Below the pieces are notes generated by a model. It saw nothing but the letters and a program-made list of their open reading frames with translations. It was not told the DNA's origin and did no database searches. DNA of 64,000 bases. Source: Auanema rhodensis (taxonomy: Eukaryota; Nematoda; Chromadorea; Rhabditida; Rhabditidae). Of the stretch, positions 24,363-38,055 are shown piece by piece. A program made the translations under genes and the position numbers. The stretch lies in NCBI GenBank assembly GCA_964057225.1, contig OZ059894.1:13836131-13900130 (forward strand), written 5' to 3'. How positions within the stretch are numbered: the stretch's first letter is position 1; each line of letters opens with the position of its first letter.

Positions 24363-27300
24363 CAGATTAATTCAAATAAAATAATTGAAACAGAAGACGT
24401 TCTTCAATATTTATTGTAGACAATATGAACAATCGCAAAGGTTCTAATCAATGATTTGGAACGAGAGAAAACAAAGTATTTTATCATTTGACATGACTAC
24501 ACTGTAGGCAACTATGTAGTTTGTTACAATGCTAATATTTTAATCTTTTCTGTTTTGTTAATTTCATAGGTTAAATGATAACTATGATATTTATTTCAGA
24601 AATAATGAATCATGATTTCTATAAGTTTTCATTGGGATTTTCCATTGAATCCCTTTTAATCCATCTGTCTATCTCTCTCTATCTCCGTTTCTCTCTCTCT
24701 CTCTCTCTCTCTCTTATGCGATCTTATGATATCATCTTCATCGGTTTTTTGAATATTAGAATTTAATAATAAATTACATTCTGTATAGTTTTCAATTTAC
24801 ATATGCTTACACTACATTCTTTGCTAACTGTTGCAAAGACCATCAAAATTTTTGGAAGTAACGACTCGTTCGAAGGAATGGAAAAGGAAATTGACGAGGA
24901 GGCTTCAACAAGATATTTAATGAAACAGATATAGACACTGAGATGAGAAGTTTAATCTGAAATTGAAAAATTAAAGTTATGAGGCTACACTCAGAAGACA
25001 CGACAGGATGTTTTTGAAAGACTTTGTGTTTGAAAAAGACATTGATCAATTTCACATCAGCAATTCAATTTTGTTTTATAAATTTAATTGAGTTCTGAAC
25101 TATATTTCAGCTAATTTAAATCGGATATTTTTGGTTAAAACTTGAAAATACAACCCATAAAGATCAAAGCTTTAGTATAACAATAAGGTTTACAAGAGGA
25201 TATACTTCAAAAATCAAAGAATATCTCCTTGTATCTCCCTATCTATCTATCTATCTCTTCATTCCCTTCTATTACTAGAAAATAATTTTTTTTATAAAAT
25301 ACGGTGCAATTTGATATGCGAAATAAATTAAAAACATTCTTTTTCTACTTTGGATCACCTGATTCGTCTAACAAACCACGACATTTAGTTGAAGCAGCTG
25401 ACTTAGTCATATATAGAGAATTAATATTTTTAAAAAAAAAGAAAAAGAATTAATATTTTAATATTTCCTTGTAAATAATTTTTTTTTGATTTTTGTTTTT
25501 TTTTGTCTTATAAAAACAAAATTAATAATAATCTCAATATTTATATATATATTACTATACTATACACAATCACAGTGTTTGTATACATGTTCATAATCAT
25601 ATAGATGACTGTTTTATTAATTATTTTCTCATAATTTATCTCAATATATCGTATTATTAAATTAAAAAATAGATGTAATTTCTCAAGACAATATGTTTAG
25701 ATACAGCTTGTGAAATATGGATGAAATGGAACTAAACCACGTGTAATAGTGAAGTATTATTGAAGCTTCGAATTACAAAGATTCAAAAGATTCAAAATAA
25801 AAATTTTAGTCAAATATTTTGAATATTGAATTCAAATTATATATATATATATATTTATATTTATTTATTCTGTCATAATATAATTATTTTTAAAAGAAAT
25901 ACATTATTCAAAGACTTTATGACATATTCCACAAATTATTGAAGACCAGCCTAAGATGAGAATAATAGAACAAAACATTTCCTTCATGACTAATATGTTC
26001 TTAACTTCTTCTTTTTCAAAAAAAAACCTTCGAGGGCACTCTGTAAGCTGAGGACATCATCTTCATCTGAGCTAAATAGTCTGTGTTTTCATGAAAATAT
26101 TCATGTTCTACTCAACTTCCTTTAATTTCAATTGAATAAGTGAGAATGGTCTTGAATAACTTTGCTATTTAAACCGAAAACAATGTTCCGATTTAGTACA
26201 ATTCTCTGGATTTTCAATTTTAAAACTTAAAAATCTTTTTAAATTTAAATTTATTTTGACTTGTAATATATAAAACATTTTTCATTTTTTTTCATTTCAT
26301 TTTATCCACTGAACTTTCTTTTGATAATATTTCTGCCAACAATCATGTTTTCTAATATTTATCTATCCAGAATGAAATTGGCAACCCATATACACTCAAA
26401 ATGGTATAATAATACTGTATCTTATCATATTCTTCATTGGAAATCTGTAGTAATAGTTTATTTAAATTATTTTTATGATTATTAAATCATTTGAAATGAA
26501 ATTGTCGTCTGTAAGTTAAATTGAAAATTTGCAAATTTTCATTGGAAGTTATTATCAAAATATTTTGAAGCAGATGTTAATTTACTAATTCTTTTAATAA
26601 ATTTTGCGTTTTGAAGCAATTTTGTATCATAAATAGCTCGAACAATTAACGTCAAACACAAGCTATACCTGAAACATTTGATTTTTCATAAGATTTTCAT
26701 AATATTATAACAGATATTTATAGAAAAAAAAATTATAAATTCTTATAATATGAAGAAAAGAAATATTAAAATTTTCATCAATTTATAGTTATATTAAGAT
26801 ATATGTGCACATATACATATATGTATATACATTGTTTCCCCTGCTATAACTTGAAATTTGAAAAAAAAATTAAAAATAGCTCACAAAGTAGATAGTAAAG
26901 CCTTATTTAATCCTATCAATTACATATTTCAACAAATGTAGTTTCACAATTTGTATCCAAAAGATGTTTCAAACTTTCATTTTTTCATAACCAAACACAT
27001 AGTAATTATATTCATATTTATAGATAAATCTAAATAAATTGTAATATTATAGTCAAATATATAAAATTATAAACATAAATGTATTTTTTTAAATATTATA
27101 TAAACTAGAAAGTTAAATATAACAATGTATGTTTCATTGTATCCATGAAATATAAATCAAAAAATAAAGATGATTAACATTTATTATTAAATAACATGAT
27201 ATATAGTAAGTATAAGAATTACTTTAATCAATTATTATTAAATTTTTCATAAAAAGAATTATATTTGATAATTCTCATCATTTCATAACTTTTTCTTTTT

Positions 27301-27820
27301 TTTTCATCTAAGAATATACATCTTATGATTTCATTGTAAGACAGATTTTAATTATTCTTCCATATAAGTTATTCATAGAAATTCACTAATTATTGTCATG
27401 AAATTAATAGGAGTGCTAAAGACAAATCTTCATTTCATTTGTTTTCTCGCATTTGTTACAATTATTTGAAACAATTTCAATTTTAATCTTTGTCGTATCT
27501 AATTATTCAATTTTTTAATAATTTTTGGAAGCATAAAAGCTAATGATAAGTTATGTCATGCTGCCTTTTTGCAACAGCATCGTTGCAGCTTGGAATATGC
27601 AGGATTACAGCATGAATTTCGTTATGTTTCCAAAATATGACATTTACTTACATATATACAAACATGAAACAGTTGCAGTTTCACCATTTCAAGCCATTCT
27701 AACCTTATGATATCATTTGACGATCTCTTTAATCCTTCTCTCTATTTCTCTTCACATTTTTTGTCTTTCAATATATCTTTTCACATTTCTCTGATCTTCC
27801 ATTTCAGCCGACTTTTCTTG
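24363..27820. other. Intergenic, AT-rich
   Basis: No supported gene. There is a (CT)n tract at 24690-24714 and many short poly-A/T runs. A slightly more complex stretch near 27550-27640 (GCAACAGCATCGTTGCAGC) may be regulatory but shows no coding frame. Confidence 0.45.
24690..24714. repeat. (CT)n microsatellite
   Basis: About 12 uninterrupted CT units within a longer pyrimidine-rich stretch. Confidence 0.9.
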
Positions 27821-27884
27821 TTAGAGCTTAGCTCCACCCCTTTTCTATCCGGCCTTTGTTCGGCTCCACCCTTCTAAGAGCCCA
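27821..27884. promoter_or_regulatory. Paired GCTCCACCC motifs, possible promoter element
   Basis: Two GCTCCACCC words at 27831-27839 and 27863-27871 lie 32 bp apart in an otherwise AT-rich region. They are flanked by TTAGAGCTTAG and CTAAGAGCCC, which are nearly mirror arms. The complement GGGTGGAGC resembles Sp1/KLF-type sites. The element is about 580 bp upstream of the putative secreted peptide gene. Confidence 0.35.
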
Positions 27885-28464
27885 GTTTGAATATATTTCA
27901 CCTCGTTTGGTCAGACGGAATTTCCTTGTAACCCAATCCTTCGAATATATTACTTCATCATTAATATTGTGCACATACATATATAGTGTTTTTGTTAAAT
28001 ATATATTTTTAATTATAAAAAATACATATGCTAACTATATCATAATAATAATAATATACATATACATGTATAGTACTACTCTCCTATTATTCATCTTCAT
28101 AATACCCTTCACATTTCGTGTGTTGATCGTCTCTAAATATGAAAATTTTTCGAATATTCAATATCTCATCTATAAATTTTCATTTTTTAAATTTTTTTCT
28201 AGCAACTGCTAGTCTGAACATAGCTATTAAGAAATCGTAATAACTACTTCAGCTGCTCTTAAATTCCAATATTTATACTTTTCCATTTCCGATTTCTACC
28301 GCTTTTAGCAACTATTTTTCTTCCTTTGTTCGTTTATATGGTGTCAACCATTTTACCAATTAATTTAATATTAAACTATAAAATTATAACTTTATTCAAG
28401 TGAATTTTAAATCTTTTTCTTGTTAATATGTTAACTTATAAGTCTTCATCAATTCCAGTTACAA

Positions 28465-29144
28465 ATGTGGGCCGCTTTACTCGTTCTAGCCATACTTGTT
28501 TCGAACTCTTCAGCTCAATACAACGTGGTAATTGTTTTTTGCTCTCATCAACCATATCATTTTCCATTATTTCAAATAAAAAATCGAAAAATTATTTGTA
28601 ATTCTTGAATGTTTAGGAGGATGTGTATGCTGTAAACACGCAGGGTAATATCTTCCCTTGGGTAACCAGGTTCTATCCCGAAGAGAAAGTAATGTTTTGT
28701 TTTGTTTTCTAACAATTCTCAAGCCAGAATTTACTTTTTTGATAAAAAAAAATCAAATTTAGACAAGATATGTTCTTGAATTCATATCCTCATTATAGTC
28801 ATGTATATATGATGATCTTAAGCATTCACAGCTTATCACACAGATGTGGCAATTCAGAATTACCACCTGACTAACTAATAGATTCTAATAATTCTTTCAG
28901 TTATATATACATGTTATGATGATTTTTAAATTATTCCTATTTATAATTAAGCATTTATTTAAAATTATCGAACATAAAATCATAATATCAAGTTCAAAAA
29001 CCAACAACGATGCCGCGAATGATGGCATTCTACATACTAATGTTCCAAACAATTTTTTCTTTTCAGCGATCATCCAGTGCAAAATTGAAATCATTAAAAG
29101 AACGATTCCGAGGAACTGGAGTAAAAGAAACATTCTTTGGATAA
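28465..29144 (+). CDS. Putative small secreted peptide precursor (three exons)
   Basis: Candidate exons 28465-28527, 28617-28688 and 29067-29144 join in phase 0 to give 70 residues. Exon 1 (MWAALLVLAILVSNSSAQYNV) is a clear signal peptide with likely cleavage after SSA. Exon 2 reads EDVYAVNTQGNIFPWVTRFY and then PEEK. Exon 3 begins RSSSAK and ends VKETFFG before TAA. The exon 2-3 junction creates a dibasic KR, a typical prohormone cleavage site, and the C-terminal Gly could be an amidation donor. These traits suggest a neuropeptide-like precursor, but I recognise no known family. Splice sites are good (GTAATT, GTAATG donors; TTTAG and TTTTCAG acceptors). The second intron is 378 bp and could hide another exon. 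The TTCCAG before the ATG could be a trans-splice acceptor. Confidence 0.5.
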
Positions 29145-30600
29145 ATCAGAAAAATAATGAAACAATCATTGTATCACTGTATTGTTTTTTTATTGTGAAT
29201 GATTATACTCTTATGATTAGATTGCAAATATTATCCGGCTTCCTCATTACATCTCATCTTTCTCATGTTCCTAAAATGCATACGATTCCAAATATTATTA
29301 ACAATAATAATATACGTTGATATTTACTTGTTTTACTTGACAATAATTTGAGAAGAAAACACATTTTAATTGAAATTTCCGATTGTTAAATTCACAGAGT
29401 TCTACTCCTATTTAAGGGGTCAACAAATTTTGATAAATCCCACGAAACACAATTATTCATAAACTTCGAAAATCCAAGAAAATTTAAGATTTTCTTAGAA
29501 ACTGGAAGAAAAATATTAAACACATTTCAAACTTGATAAATAGTTAAACAGAAATGTCTCATTTCAAATATTTTACACATACACATAAGCATATTAGACA
29601 AGTAGTAAACATAAATTTATAAAAAAAACCCTAAATACTTATTTCTTTTTTTAGAAAAGTATATCAGAGTATTTTCAAAGCTTTTGATAATCCTGATTCT
29701 GATTGTATATGCGCTGTTATTATATTTAGAATATGCCGATTATCTTCTGATAAAAACACTAAGAAATCTAAAATAAATCACATCTGAGAAATGCAACCGC
29801 TCCTCATCCTATTTTGAAAAAAATAAGTTTCTCTACGTCAAAAGTCACGTTCACTAAGATACATGGAGATGCTGGAGTTGACAAATTCAAATCACATTTA
29901 GTTGCAACTCATTTCGTGCTTATCTATTAAACTATAAAAGACTTTATTGATGATCATGAAACATACATGTATACCACACGATTTTATTAATGAAAGGTGG
30001 AAGGGAGGGCAAAATAAACAAAGAAGTTTTAAACTATTGCTCATTTTATAAAAAATATAAATATACTAATTTAATACTATGGCGGATCAGATTGACCAGA
30101 ACAATTGATCCGTAGAAGATATACCTACATGTAACGAACAATAACAGCATAGAACTGCCGCGTTTCACATTTTCTGAGCACTGATGTATGAATCATCTGA
30201 CCCAAGTAATTGCATGCCAAATTGAGATGAACATAGAGCATAATATAAAACGATGAATCTATATGAACTATAAAATTACCTATGGAAAGATTTTTAAAAA
30301 ATTACAAAAAAAACAACACTAACTTTCTAGAGTTTGGAACAAGCCTACGGCTTTTTCTGATTTTTTCTATATTAAGATAAAAAAAGAATAACAAAAATAT
30401 TACACCCGGTCGACAACCAAACAAACGAAGATGTGAGAATATGGAAAAATAGAATGATGACGACAAAAAAACCAAGGAAATGGTCAACAGAGTGTATGAA
30501 ATCTAGTGTGAAATATTTGAACAAACACATGAAAACTGTGAAATAGAAACTGTTCTGTAACTTATATGGATAACAATATAACATAAGTACAACTCTTTCC
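29145..30600. other. Intergenic, between convergent genes
   Basis: AT-rich sequence between the plus-strand peptide candidate and the minus-strand forkhead gene. No exon, RNA gene or repeat was recognised. Open frames near 30302-30644 on the minus strand are low complexity. Confidence 0.45.
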
Positions 30601-33494
30601 TCAGCCAATAACCTCTTCTTCGTGATCCACCACAAGGTGATCACCTCTTGATGGATTTAATTGAGTGGGGGAAAATAGACTTATAGACGACGGTCGCAGA
30701 GGTACTTTCTGTTTCTTAGGTCTGAAAATAAGACAAATAACTATAATAATTTGAGCCAAAAAACTCACCGTTCTTGGAGAGGCTTTCTTTTCGTCGCAAA
30801 AATTTTTTCACTTTTCCATTTTTGTCGTACTGCATCTCGCATTATTATATCACTCGTATCATCAACACGATATGATCGCATTCTCCTGAAATGATATAGA
30901 ATTAAGTTTATTCATCTTAATCATGTAGGACTATCAGTATATACAAAAAGCCAAAGAATAACTCGTTTATGATCATATAGAATCAAACTCTCTGAACTAA
31001 GACCACTGATAAGATCCGAAAATATCAAAACGCTTGCTGAGTGCGAAACTGAGTTCGATATGATAACTACTCTGAATTGCAACACAGGTGAAACAGATAA
31101 GCGAGGTGACACATAAAACGAAAAACATGGGACCATCTCTAACTCAATATTTTCTAGAAATGAGTTCCATCATCAAGAATTTTCTTTCAAACGTCATTGA
31201 TCCCCCAAATCGAAAAGGGACAAAAGTGGTGTGGATTCTATACATTTTCTTTCGAATGATTACCTATCTTCGAGAAATGAGTCTACACCACGCGGGAAAT
31301 TGATGAAAGAAACGGAAAAAACATAAACGCAAGAAGAGAGCTTTACTGTTTGAGAGCAATGTGCGAACCGGCATATGACGCAGAGAATCGAATCTCCCCG
31401 TTGTAGATCTACTCATTCACGTCAGCAGAGCACGTAGAAGAAACAGTTGGAAACTGTGTAGAGTCAACACGGAAGACTTCGAACCGTGTCTGTGCAATAA
31501 AATAGCATGAGCAAACGAGATAGCTACATAACAGAGAAAAAGAGAACAATTGGTAGATAAGCACGAGCAGAAGCAGCGCAAAGGAAAAAGAAAGATACAG
31601 TTAGATCGTTTAAGAAAGCACAATATATCGAGAAACAGAGAATATGGACAAACTGAAATAGTTAAGAAGTACTGATATCTAAACCATGCTAGTCGCTTGT
31701 TATGTTCGAAACTTTTCAAACCAATCAATGGCTATACGGGAGAAGATAATGAGTACCTTATCTATATCACTCAATAGTAATTCCAGAAGTAGGTAAACAA
31801 TAATAAAGAAGATGTTGTACGACAAGAAAAAAAGCTGTCCAGACAACGAACATGTAATGAAAAAATAAAATACGTACCCTACTACGCCTCCTGTGTTCGG
31901 TGGACATCTGTGAAGTAAACCAGGTTGGAACACTTCTTCAGCGCAGGCGGTTTCACAATCAGGATGAACTGTCCACCAAGAGCCGGCTTCGTTCATAACG
32001 AGAAAGTCTTTTCTTGGCTAAAATATAAATTTTTACCAATAAATTTGAATATCCCCTAATATTATTATTCAACACTCTTAATTATTAATAAATGTACTGT
32101 GATATTCGTAATGTGGTAATCAAGGAGAGGTCATCACTTGCTTAACGGAACACTTATAACGCGCCGTTTTTCCCACATGAGCTATCCTCATTAGATAGAG
32201 ATCCTTCTTACAAATCAATCTTTTGACCTGTAGTTGTTGACTATCGCAGACAAATCAAACCGTTTCAAGTTCAAAGACAATACATTAAAGAATCATATAA
32301 AACTTATGTGACAATATAAGGTAAATCATTACTTTCACACTTTTTTTAAAACATAGAGTAAAAATATAGTTTAAAAATAAAGAGACTTACATTTGGTGTC
32401 AATACACGAACGAAAACGGCAGAAGACATGAGACAATGTCTAATGGATTGTCGCCAATGCCGTCCATGAGCTGATGATGGATTCTAAAAATACCGGGAAG
32501 GTAAAAAACAAATATTTTTATATATCTTACTGTGTCTTCGAAAATTTCGAAAATGGCATTCAAGGGCAACGCTCGGTATTCGGACGTTAAAAGGGTTCGG
32601 AACAACCAGCACACCATTGAGCATTCCCTCAGCCTTTTCCGCACTGAAAATATTGGGGAATATTATAAACATAAAAATTAAAAAATTGATGAATATATAA
32701 TCTATAGTAACCCCAAGTTCATTTTACGGAATGGGAGACCAGTCATGGATACAAAAATCACATAGAGAAGACAACTGTCTTCTATATTGTAAGGATAAAA
32801 CACTAGGCATGGGAGGATGACGCTGAGAAACAATGATGAGAGGTGAAGAACATTTAGAAAATGAAAAAGAAGATAAACGAGAGACACGAAAGATATCTTG
32901 GAACACAGCTTCTCGTAACTCTATACCCTTTCCAGAATTTAGGGGTACTTCTCTATACTTTATGAAAAAAGAATAAAATGACGAGGTAAGAAAAAACAAT
33001 GAAAAGAAAAGGAAGGAAAAACAATTAATTATAAAGAACGAAAATCAAAATAAATGTCTACTAACTCATAATAGGCCTCCTTGCTGGGTGTGTTGTTTTT
33101 TCTTCTCGCGGTAAAGACATTGATGGATCAATCATAGTCAAATAATTATCATATGGCGAAAACGATGTAGCTAAATAACAGTAAACATAATTTATATTGG
33201 AATTCAAAGCAAAATACCGTTGATATCACATCCTTCCCCAAATGAAGAAATATTAGAGAATGAAGAACAGTCGTCATCCATTGATAATAAAGAAGATGGT
33301 GAATTTCCAGCAGAATCGTCCAGAATATCTTGAAGAAGAAAAAAATAATACAGTACACAAATATATATTAAAATTTTACCTTCTTTTAGTTCTTGTTTAC
33401 CCCAATCAAGTCCGAACTCATCTTCTGAAACCAAAGGTTGTGCAACAGCTGAAAGCAACATAGAGAGACCTCCAGATGAGCAAGCGTCTTCCAT
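30601..33494 (-). CDS. Divergent forkhead (winged-helix) transcription factor
   Basis: Eight exons: 33380-33494, 33218-33328, 33066-33170, 32531-32643, 32391-32483, 31878-32017, 30769-30885 and 30601-30721. All phases agree and give 304 residues. The N-terminal 110 residues are acidic and Ser-rich (SSLLSMDDDCSSFSNISSF). A basic RKRLRE precedes the winged helix at about 118-205. Its hallmarks are PLNAIFEIFED (helix 2), WRQSIRHCL (recognition helix, W158-L166), FVRV, and GSWWTVHPDCE, matching the family's SYWTLHPD. The C-terminal tail is basic and Ser/Pro rich. The protein should bind DNA in the nucleus. Its recognition helix differs from the usual WKNSIRHNLSL: the first Asn is Gln and the second is Cys, so specificity may be altered. 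I cannot assign a Fox class. The ATG is preceded by CCACAG, either a trans-splice acceptor or the end of an intron from a further 5' exon. Confidence 0.85.
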
Positions 33495-36400
33495 CCTGTG
33501 GTAATAAAATGAGATAACGGAACTGAAAAATTACATTATAGTACAGTAGTTTGAGGAACATGACCGAATAAAAAGATACATGAAAGAAAATTAATATTAT
33601 AAAAAATGAGAGAAAACAAATGACCAGAATTAAGCACTGCATATTCCTACTTCACCATGACAACCATGTGTGACCAAAAATAGATAAAAAGGGGTAAAGC
33701 AATGCTATTGACAAGTTGGCCAAACGATAAGCCGCAAAAAACGAAGACAACTTTAGAAGCTCGTGAAAAGAAATTGATTGAAATTATAAATACTATTTGT
33801 ATGAATATTATATTATAAATTATTATAATGAAGAACTAGCACAAAGTTTAAGAAGAAAGATATTTTGATGAGGAAAGCTGAGAGATAGACAACTATTCTG
33901 AAGTGATCAGTAGTTAAGCAATTTATTAAATACTACTCTGAAATATGAACGGGAATATGAGTTGTAGACTTCACAAATCATGCTTTTACTGCATTTCCAC
34001 AATACTTGAGATAAAAAAACAAATCAATCAATGACTTAAGATTTATGCCTCAAGGTTAGTGATGAGGCGCTCGGCTAATGGGTACAAGAAGCATCTTGCC
34101 GTAGCAAATCTTACACATAAAAAACCAAAGAGTTTAACATTAATATTCAATCCAAGGTTTAGTTGCTTATTCCTCATTGAACAAGAAGGAACAACACAGG
34201 ATAATAGATAAAATGTACATTATCGCTGTAAATCCCTTGACAGACGGGTCGTAAGAGCATAAGTAGGTGTAAGTGGTGCATGGCTTTTTTTGCCCTATTA
34301 CAACATGAAGATGAGCAAAACTTTTTCTGTAAGAAAACGACAGGTATGCCTTCAATAAAGGAATTGAACCAGAATATAATTGCAACATATAACTAATAAA
34401 CCACAAAATAAGAATAGGAGCATCTTAAATAGAAACATATCAATTGCAATAAAAATTCCATTGTATAATAAATAAAAACAGTAAAAATCAAACAAGATTA
34501 CAAGTAACAGAAGAATGCTTACCTGTCCTGCATATAAACAAGGAAATCAGAGAAATGCTAATGAACAGACTCATTATAACATCTATACATAGAAACATTA
34601 TGAAGCATGCAGGATAAGAAGAGGGCGGGTGGGTTGTGACAAAAGAGCAACCAACGGTCCTAAGACGATCTTTGACAACGTTATTAATTGATAGCTATTC
34701 TATGAATAAATGCTATGAATAACTTTTTAAAATCATGAGAAAGCATACAAGCATATAAACATATTGCAACAGGAGAAACTTAATACAATTCATACTAAAC
34801 TATAACGAAAAAACGGAAGTAGTCAAAATATATCAAAGCGTTTAAAAGTGTTTTCAAGTAAAATGTTGGAATTAAGAGAGAAAGAAAGGAAGAAAGAACG
34901 AAAGGAAAAATAATAAAAGCGAGCACATGTTCATAGATCTTAACACAAAAATGATGCAAAGTACAAACCATACGTGGTTCACGTGGCTTTCATATGCATC
35001 ATGCATGCGTATGCTAATGTAAATCAAGATTGAAATCAGAGCAAGAGATATAATATTCAATTCAAAAAAATCAATATTACAAACATTATATAAAAGGATT
35101 AAAACTGTACTTTGTTACGTAAAAGCTTGTTTTTAAAAGAAATACGATGAATATATGACGGCATCAATTGCAATGTTTAAAAGCTTGTTAAAATATTTTT
35201 CCAAATCATCTATTGGATAATTTTTATCTTGAGAAAATATTTCGAAGCGGGAAGGATAAAGTTCATAAAACTTAGTTCTAACACATATCTGCCTTCTATT
35301 TCGCGCCATCGATTCTGATTCGAATCGCATTCATAGTAAAAGTTAAAGGACTGCTTGAAAGATGACCTTTAAAAAAAATGCTTCCATTGTGCCCAGGTTG
35401 ACAGATGGATCACCCTTATCTGGTTTAGCGAAACGAAATATAGTAAATAGAACGCAATACGCAAATAATATTAATACAAGTGAAAAAATAATAATTCGTT
35501 TGGAAAAAAGTATGAAAACGACGAGCATGAAAGGAATAAAATAATATGATAAGGTGCCACTACCACGGCGTCTCCGTAAAATATGAATCATGAATAAGTT
35601 ATATAAGTACTCATTCTTTTCCTCTCTCTTATATAGACTATACATACATGACTATAAGGATTTGTAGTTTACATTTGTCTATAGTACGGGAATGTGACTA
35701 AAAACGTTTGCAATATAGGAAGAGATTGGCTGAAAGTTAAAAAATTGAGGAAGCAAGAACAGACGCTAGAAGATTGGAGAGAAAACTGATGGGTGAGAGA
35801 TGGCAAGAAAGCTGGCTCCTGGTTTTCGCATGCTCATTCATTAAACTCCTATTTGTTCTTTGCTGATTATTTTAAAGAATGTGCAGTTCAACTAGATAAT
35901 CAAGACAGACAATTCAATGAAACTCATAAGGGAAATTGTAATTTTCCAAATAATTCAAATGTCGTACTATATATTGACAAGTCGATCAACTGTGTTTCCT
36001 CGTCTTCTATTAGGTCTAGAGTAGCCATGACGGTATGACGACATAATTACGTTTGCCGATTGAAACCGGTTTTCCAATATTTCTAACTTTGATCTTTCGT
36101 TCTTAATTCTTTATATAGAAACTTTTTTTGAAAATTTGGAAATGTTATTAAAAAAGATTCAAGCATTTCCAGGAAGAATCTATGTTTCTCGCAAAGTTTA
36201 CGGGTGGATAGTTTTTCCAGAAAAGCATTTTAATCTGGTTGTTTCATTTATAATGTCCTGATTTATCAGACATTCCTAAAGGTAGAATCAAAGAATGATC
36301 AGATCATCAAGGCAAATGTTGTGAAGATCGTAAATTTAGTTAAAAATGAAGTTTCTAATGCCTATGAATCAATATTGTTCATATGAGATTTGAAAAAACA

Positions 36401-36583
36401 GATGAATAGTTCAATACTAATGTATTGTATGACATATACTATTAGACATTACAAAAAGTCAAACAACAATTTGAAAAAAATACGGAAAAAATTATAGAAA
36501 ATGTGTTTCTTACTAGATAAGCAGTGATAAAAATCCAATGTTCATCATTATCACAGATTGAACTGTGATATTATTATAAAGTT

Positions 36584-36586
<3 letters not shown>

Positions 36587-36634
<48 letters not shown>
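36587..36634. repeat. (AG)n microsatellite
   Basis: About 24 AG units followed by an impure purine-rich tail to about 36740. Confidence 0.92.
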
Positions 36635-36641
<7 letters not shown>

Positions 36642-37534
36642 CAGATAGAGAAAGAGATGGAGTGAGATAGAAATAGAGAGAAGAGTAAAAGAGATAGTGC
36701 TGTTGAGAAGGTGAGGATAATAGAAAGAGTGGAAGAGAGTAGATGGCGGGACGTTTTTCTCACTGTTATCTACATTGATTAAAATAATTTGCAATCTGTT
36801 TCAAATGAGGAAAAAAAAAGAGTAAGATTTGAAGATAGTATTAGATATCTGCATAGAATATTTCATTTTTCTAGCTGATAACTGATAAACTGCAAGCCAG
36901 CTGAGCAATCAAGACGACAGCTTGCTTCTGCTTGGGCTAAAACAAACAACTTGCCCTGCTGAAGACGAAAAGTTCTGTTGAAGAAAACGGCAGTTCAGAG
37001 TACTGAGTGAAGATTTAAGCTTACGAACCCGAAAATTGAACTTGATACTTTGGTTCACTGATACCACGACTGAATATCATGCACAATTAGATTTGGTTTT
37101 CATATACATATGTATAGTTAAAGGCAAGATATTATAATGTGGTAATTTAATTAAACCTTTTATTAAGCATTTCAAAGTTCAAACAGTTGTATTTGAAATA
37201 TTTGAAACACAATAATTTTTTTTTCAGTTAAACACGTTGAATTGGATTTATTTGAAAGAAGTTTTTACTATTCTATAATAAACAGTGAGAAAAAGTCAAT
37301 GAAATATAATCCCCTGAGGAAAAATGAGAGGACAAGAACGAATAAGAATATAGTACGAACAGAAATTTAAAAAAGTTATAAAGAAATGAAAAATAGCTGA
37401 AATTCATAATTATCTTATCTTAAATAGACAAAATATATTTTCTTTTTTAAAAGATTAAATGGTTACTTAATGGCATACAAAAATCTTTTTTCTACTTCCT
37501 TCCTCTGTTAGTTTGCAAAAGTGTGAAATAGAAA

Positions 37535-37539
<5 letters not shown>

Positions 37540-37586
<47 letters not shown>
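37540..37586. repeat. (GA)n microsatellite
   Basis: About 23 GA units, followed by a G-rich stretch GAGGGGGAGGGGGG. Confidence 0.92.
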
Positions 37587-37589
<3 letters not shown>

Positions 37590-38055
37590 CTAAAGAGGGG
37601 GAGGGGGGCTGACGTGGATCGAAAGAATCCCGTAGAAACAAATTTATGAAAGGCCGTTTGCAGGAAAATATAATTTAATTGAAGAATACATGAAATCTTG
37701 AAGAAAAAGAAGATAAGAGTTAAAAGAAAAAAGATTGTGATAAAGAATTAACAGCAAAGAAATGGAACACAGAAACGTGCTGGTGGATGATATTATTTTT
37801 GGATATTACATACTATGAATTACTCATATTCAGAAGAAGCAAATGAAGATGAAACAAGGTGACGAAAAACAAGGAATAACATGAATTGCAAGCTGTTGAG
37901 CATTGAAACAATGACCAAATACTAAGAGAGCACACGGTCAAACCTTTCTTTAACAGCCATGTGTTGTCAGATACAAGTCATTTAGATAAGAAATTCTGCT
38001 AGAAAAAGCTTGTACGATGCAAAAATATGCTATACACTGTTGTGACCTTCAAAGA

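Larger units (their letters stand above)
33495..38055. other. Long upstream/intergenic region
   Basis: No gene could be assembled. Two long (AG)n tracts are present. A minus-strand segment at about 36925-37010 translates to an exon-like string ending SPSRSKLSS-stop, but the only matching intron would be 22 bp, too short to trust. This region may hold the promoter and possibly 5' exons of the forkhead gene. Confidence 0.4.

Noticed and set aside
28916-29320. 134-codon plus-strand open frame
   Set aside because: It overlaps exon 3 of the peptide candidate in another frame and is otherwise AT-driven.
31380-31490. tRNA-like B-box words (TTCGAA, ATCGAATC) in a forkhead intron
   Set aside because: No acceptor stem or anticodon arm could be built around them.
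32120-32200. C/D-box snoRNA in a forkhead intron (GTGATGA on the minus strand)
   Set aside because: No D box (CTGA) at a suitable distance and no terminal stem.
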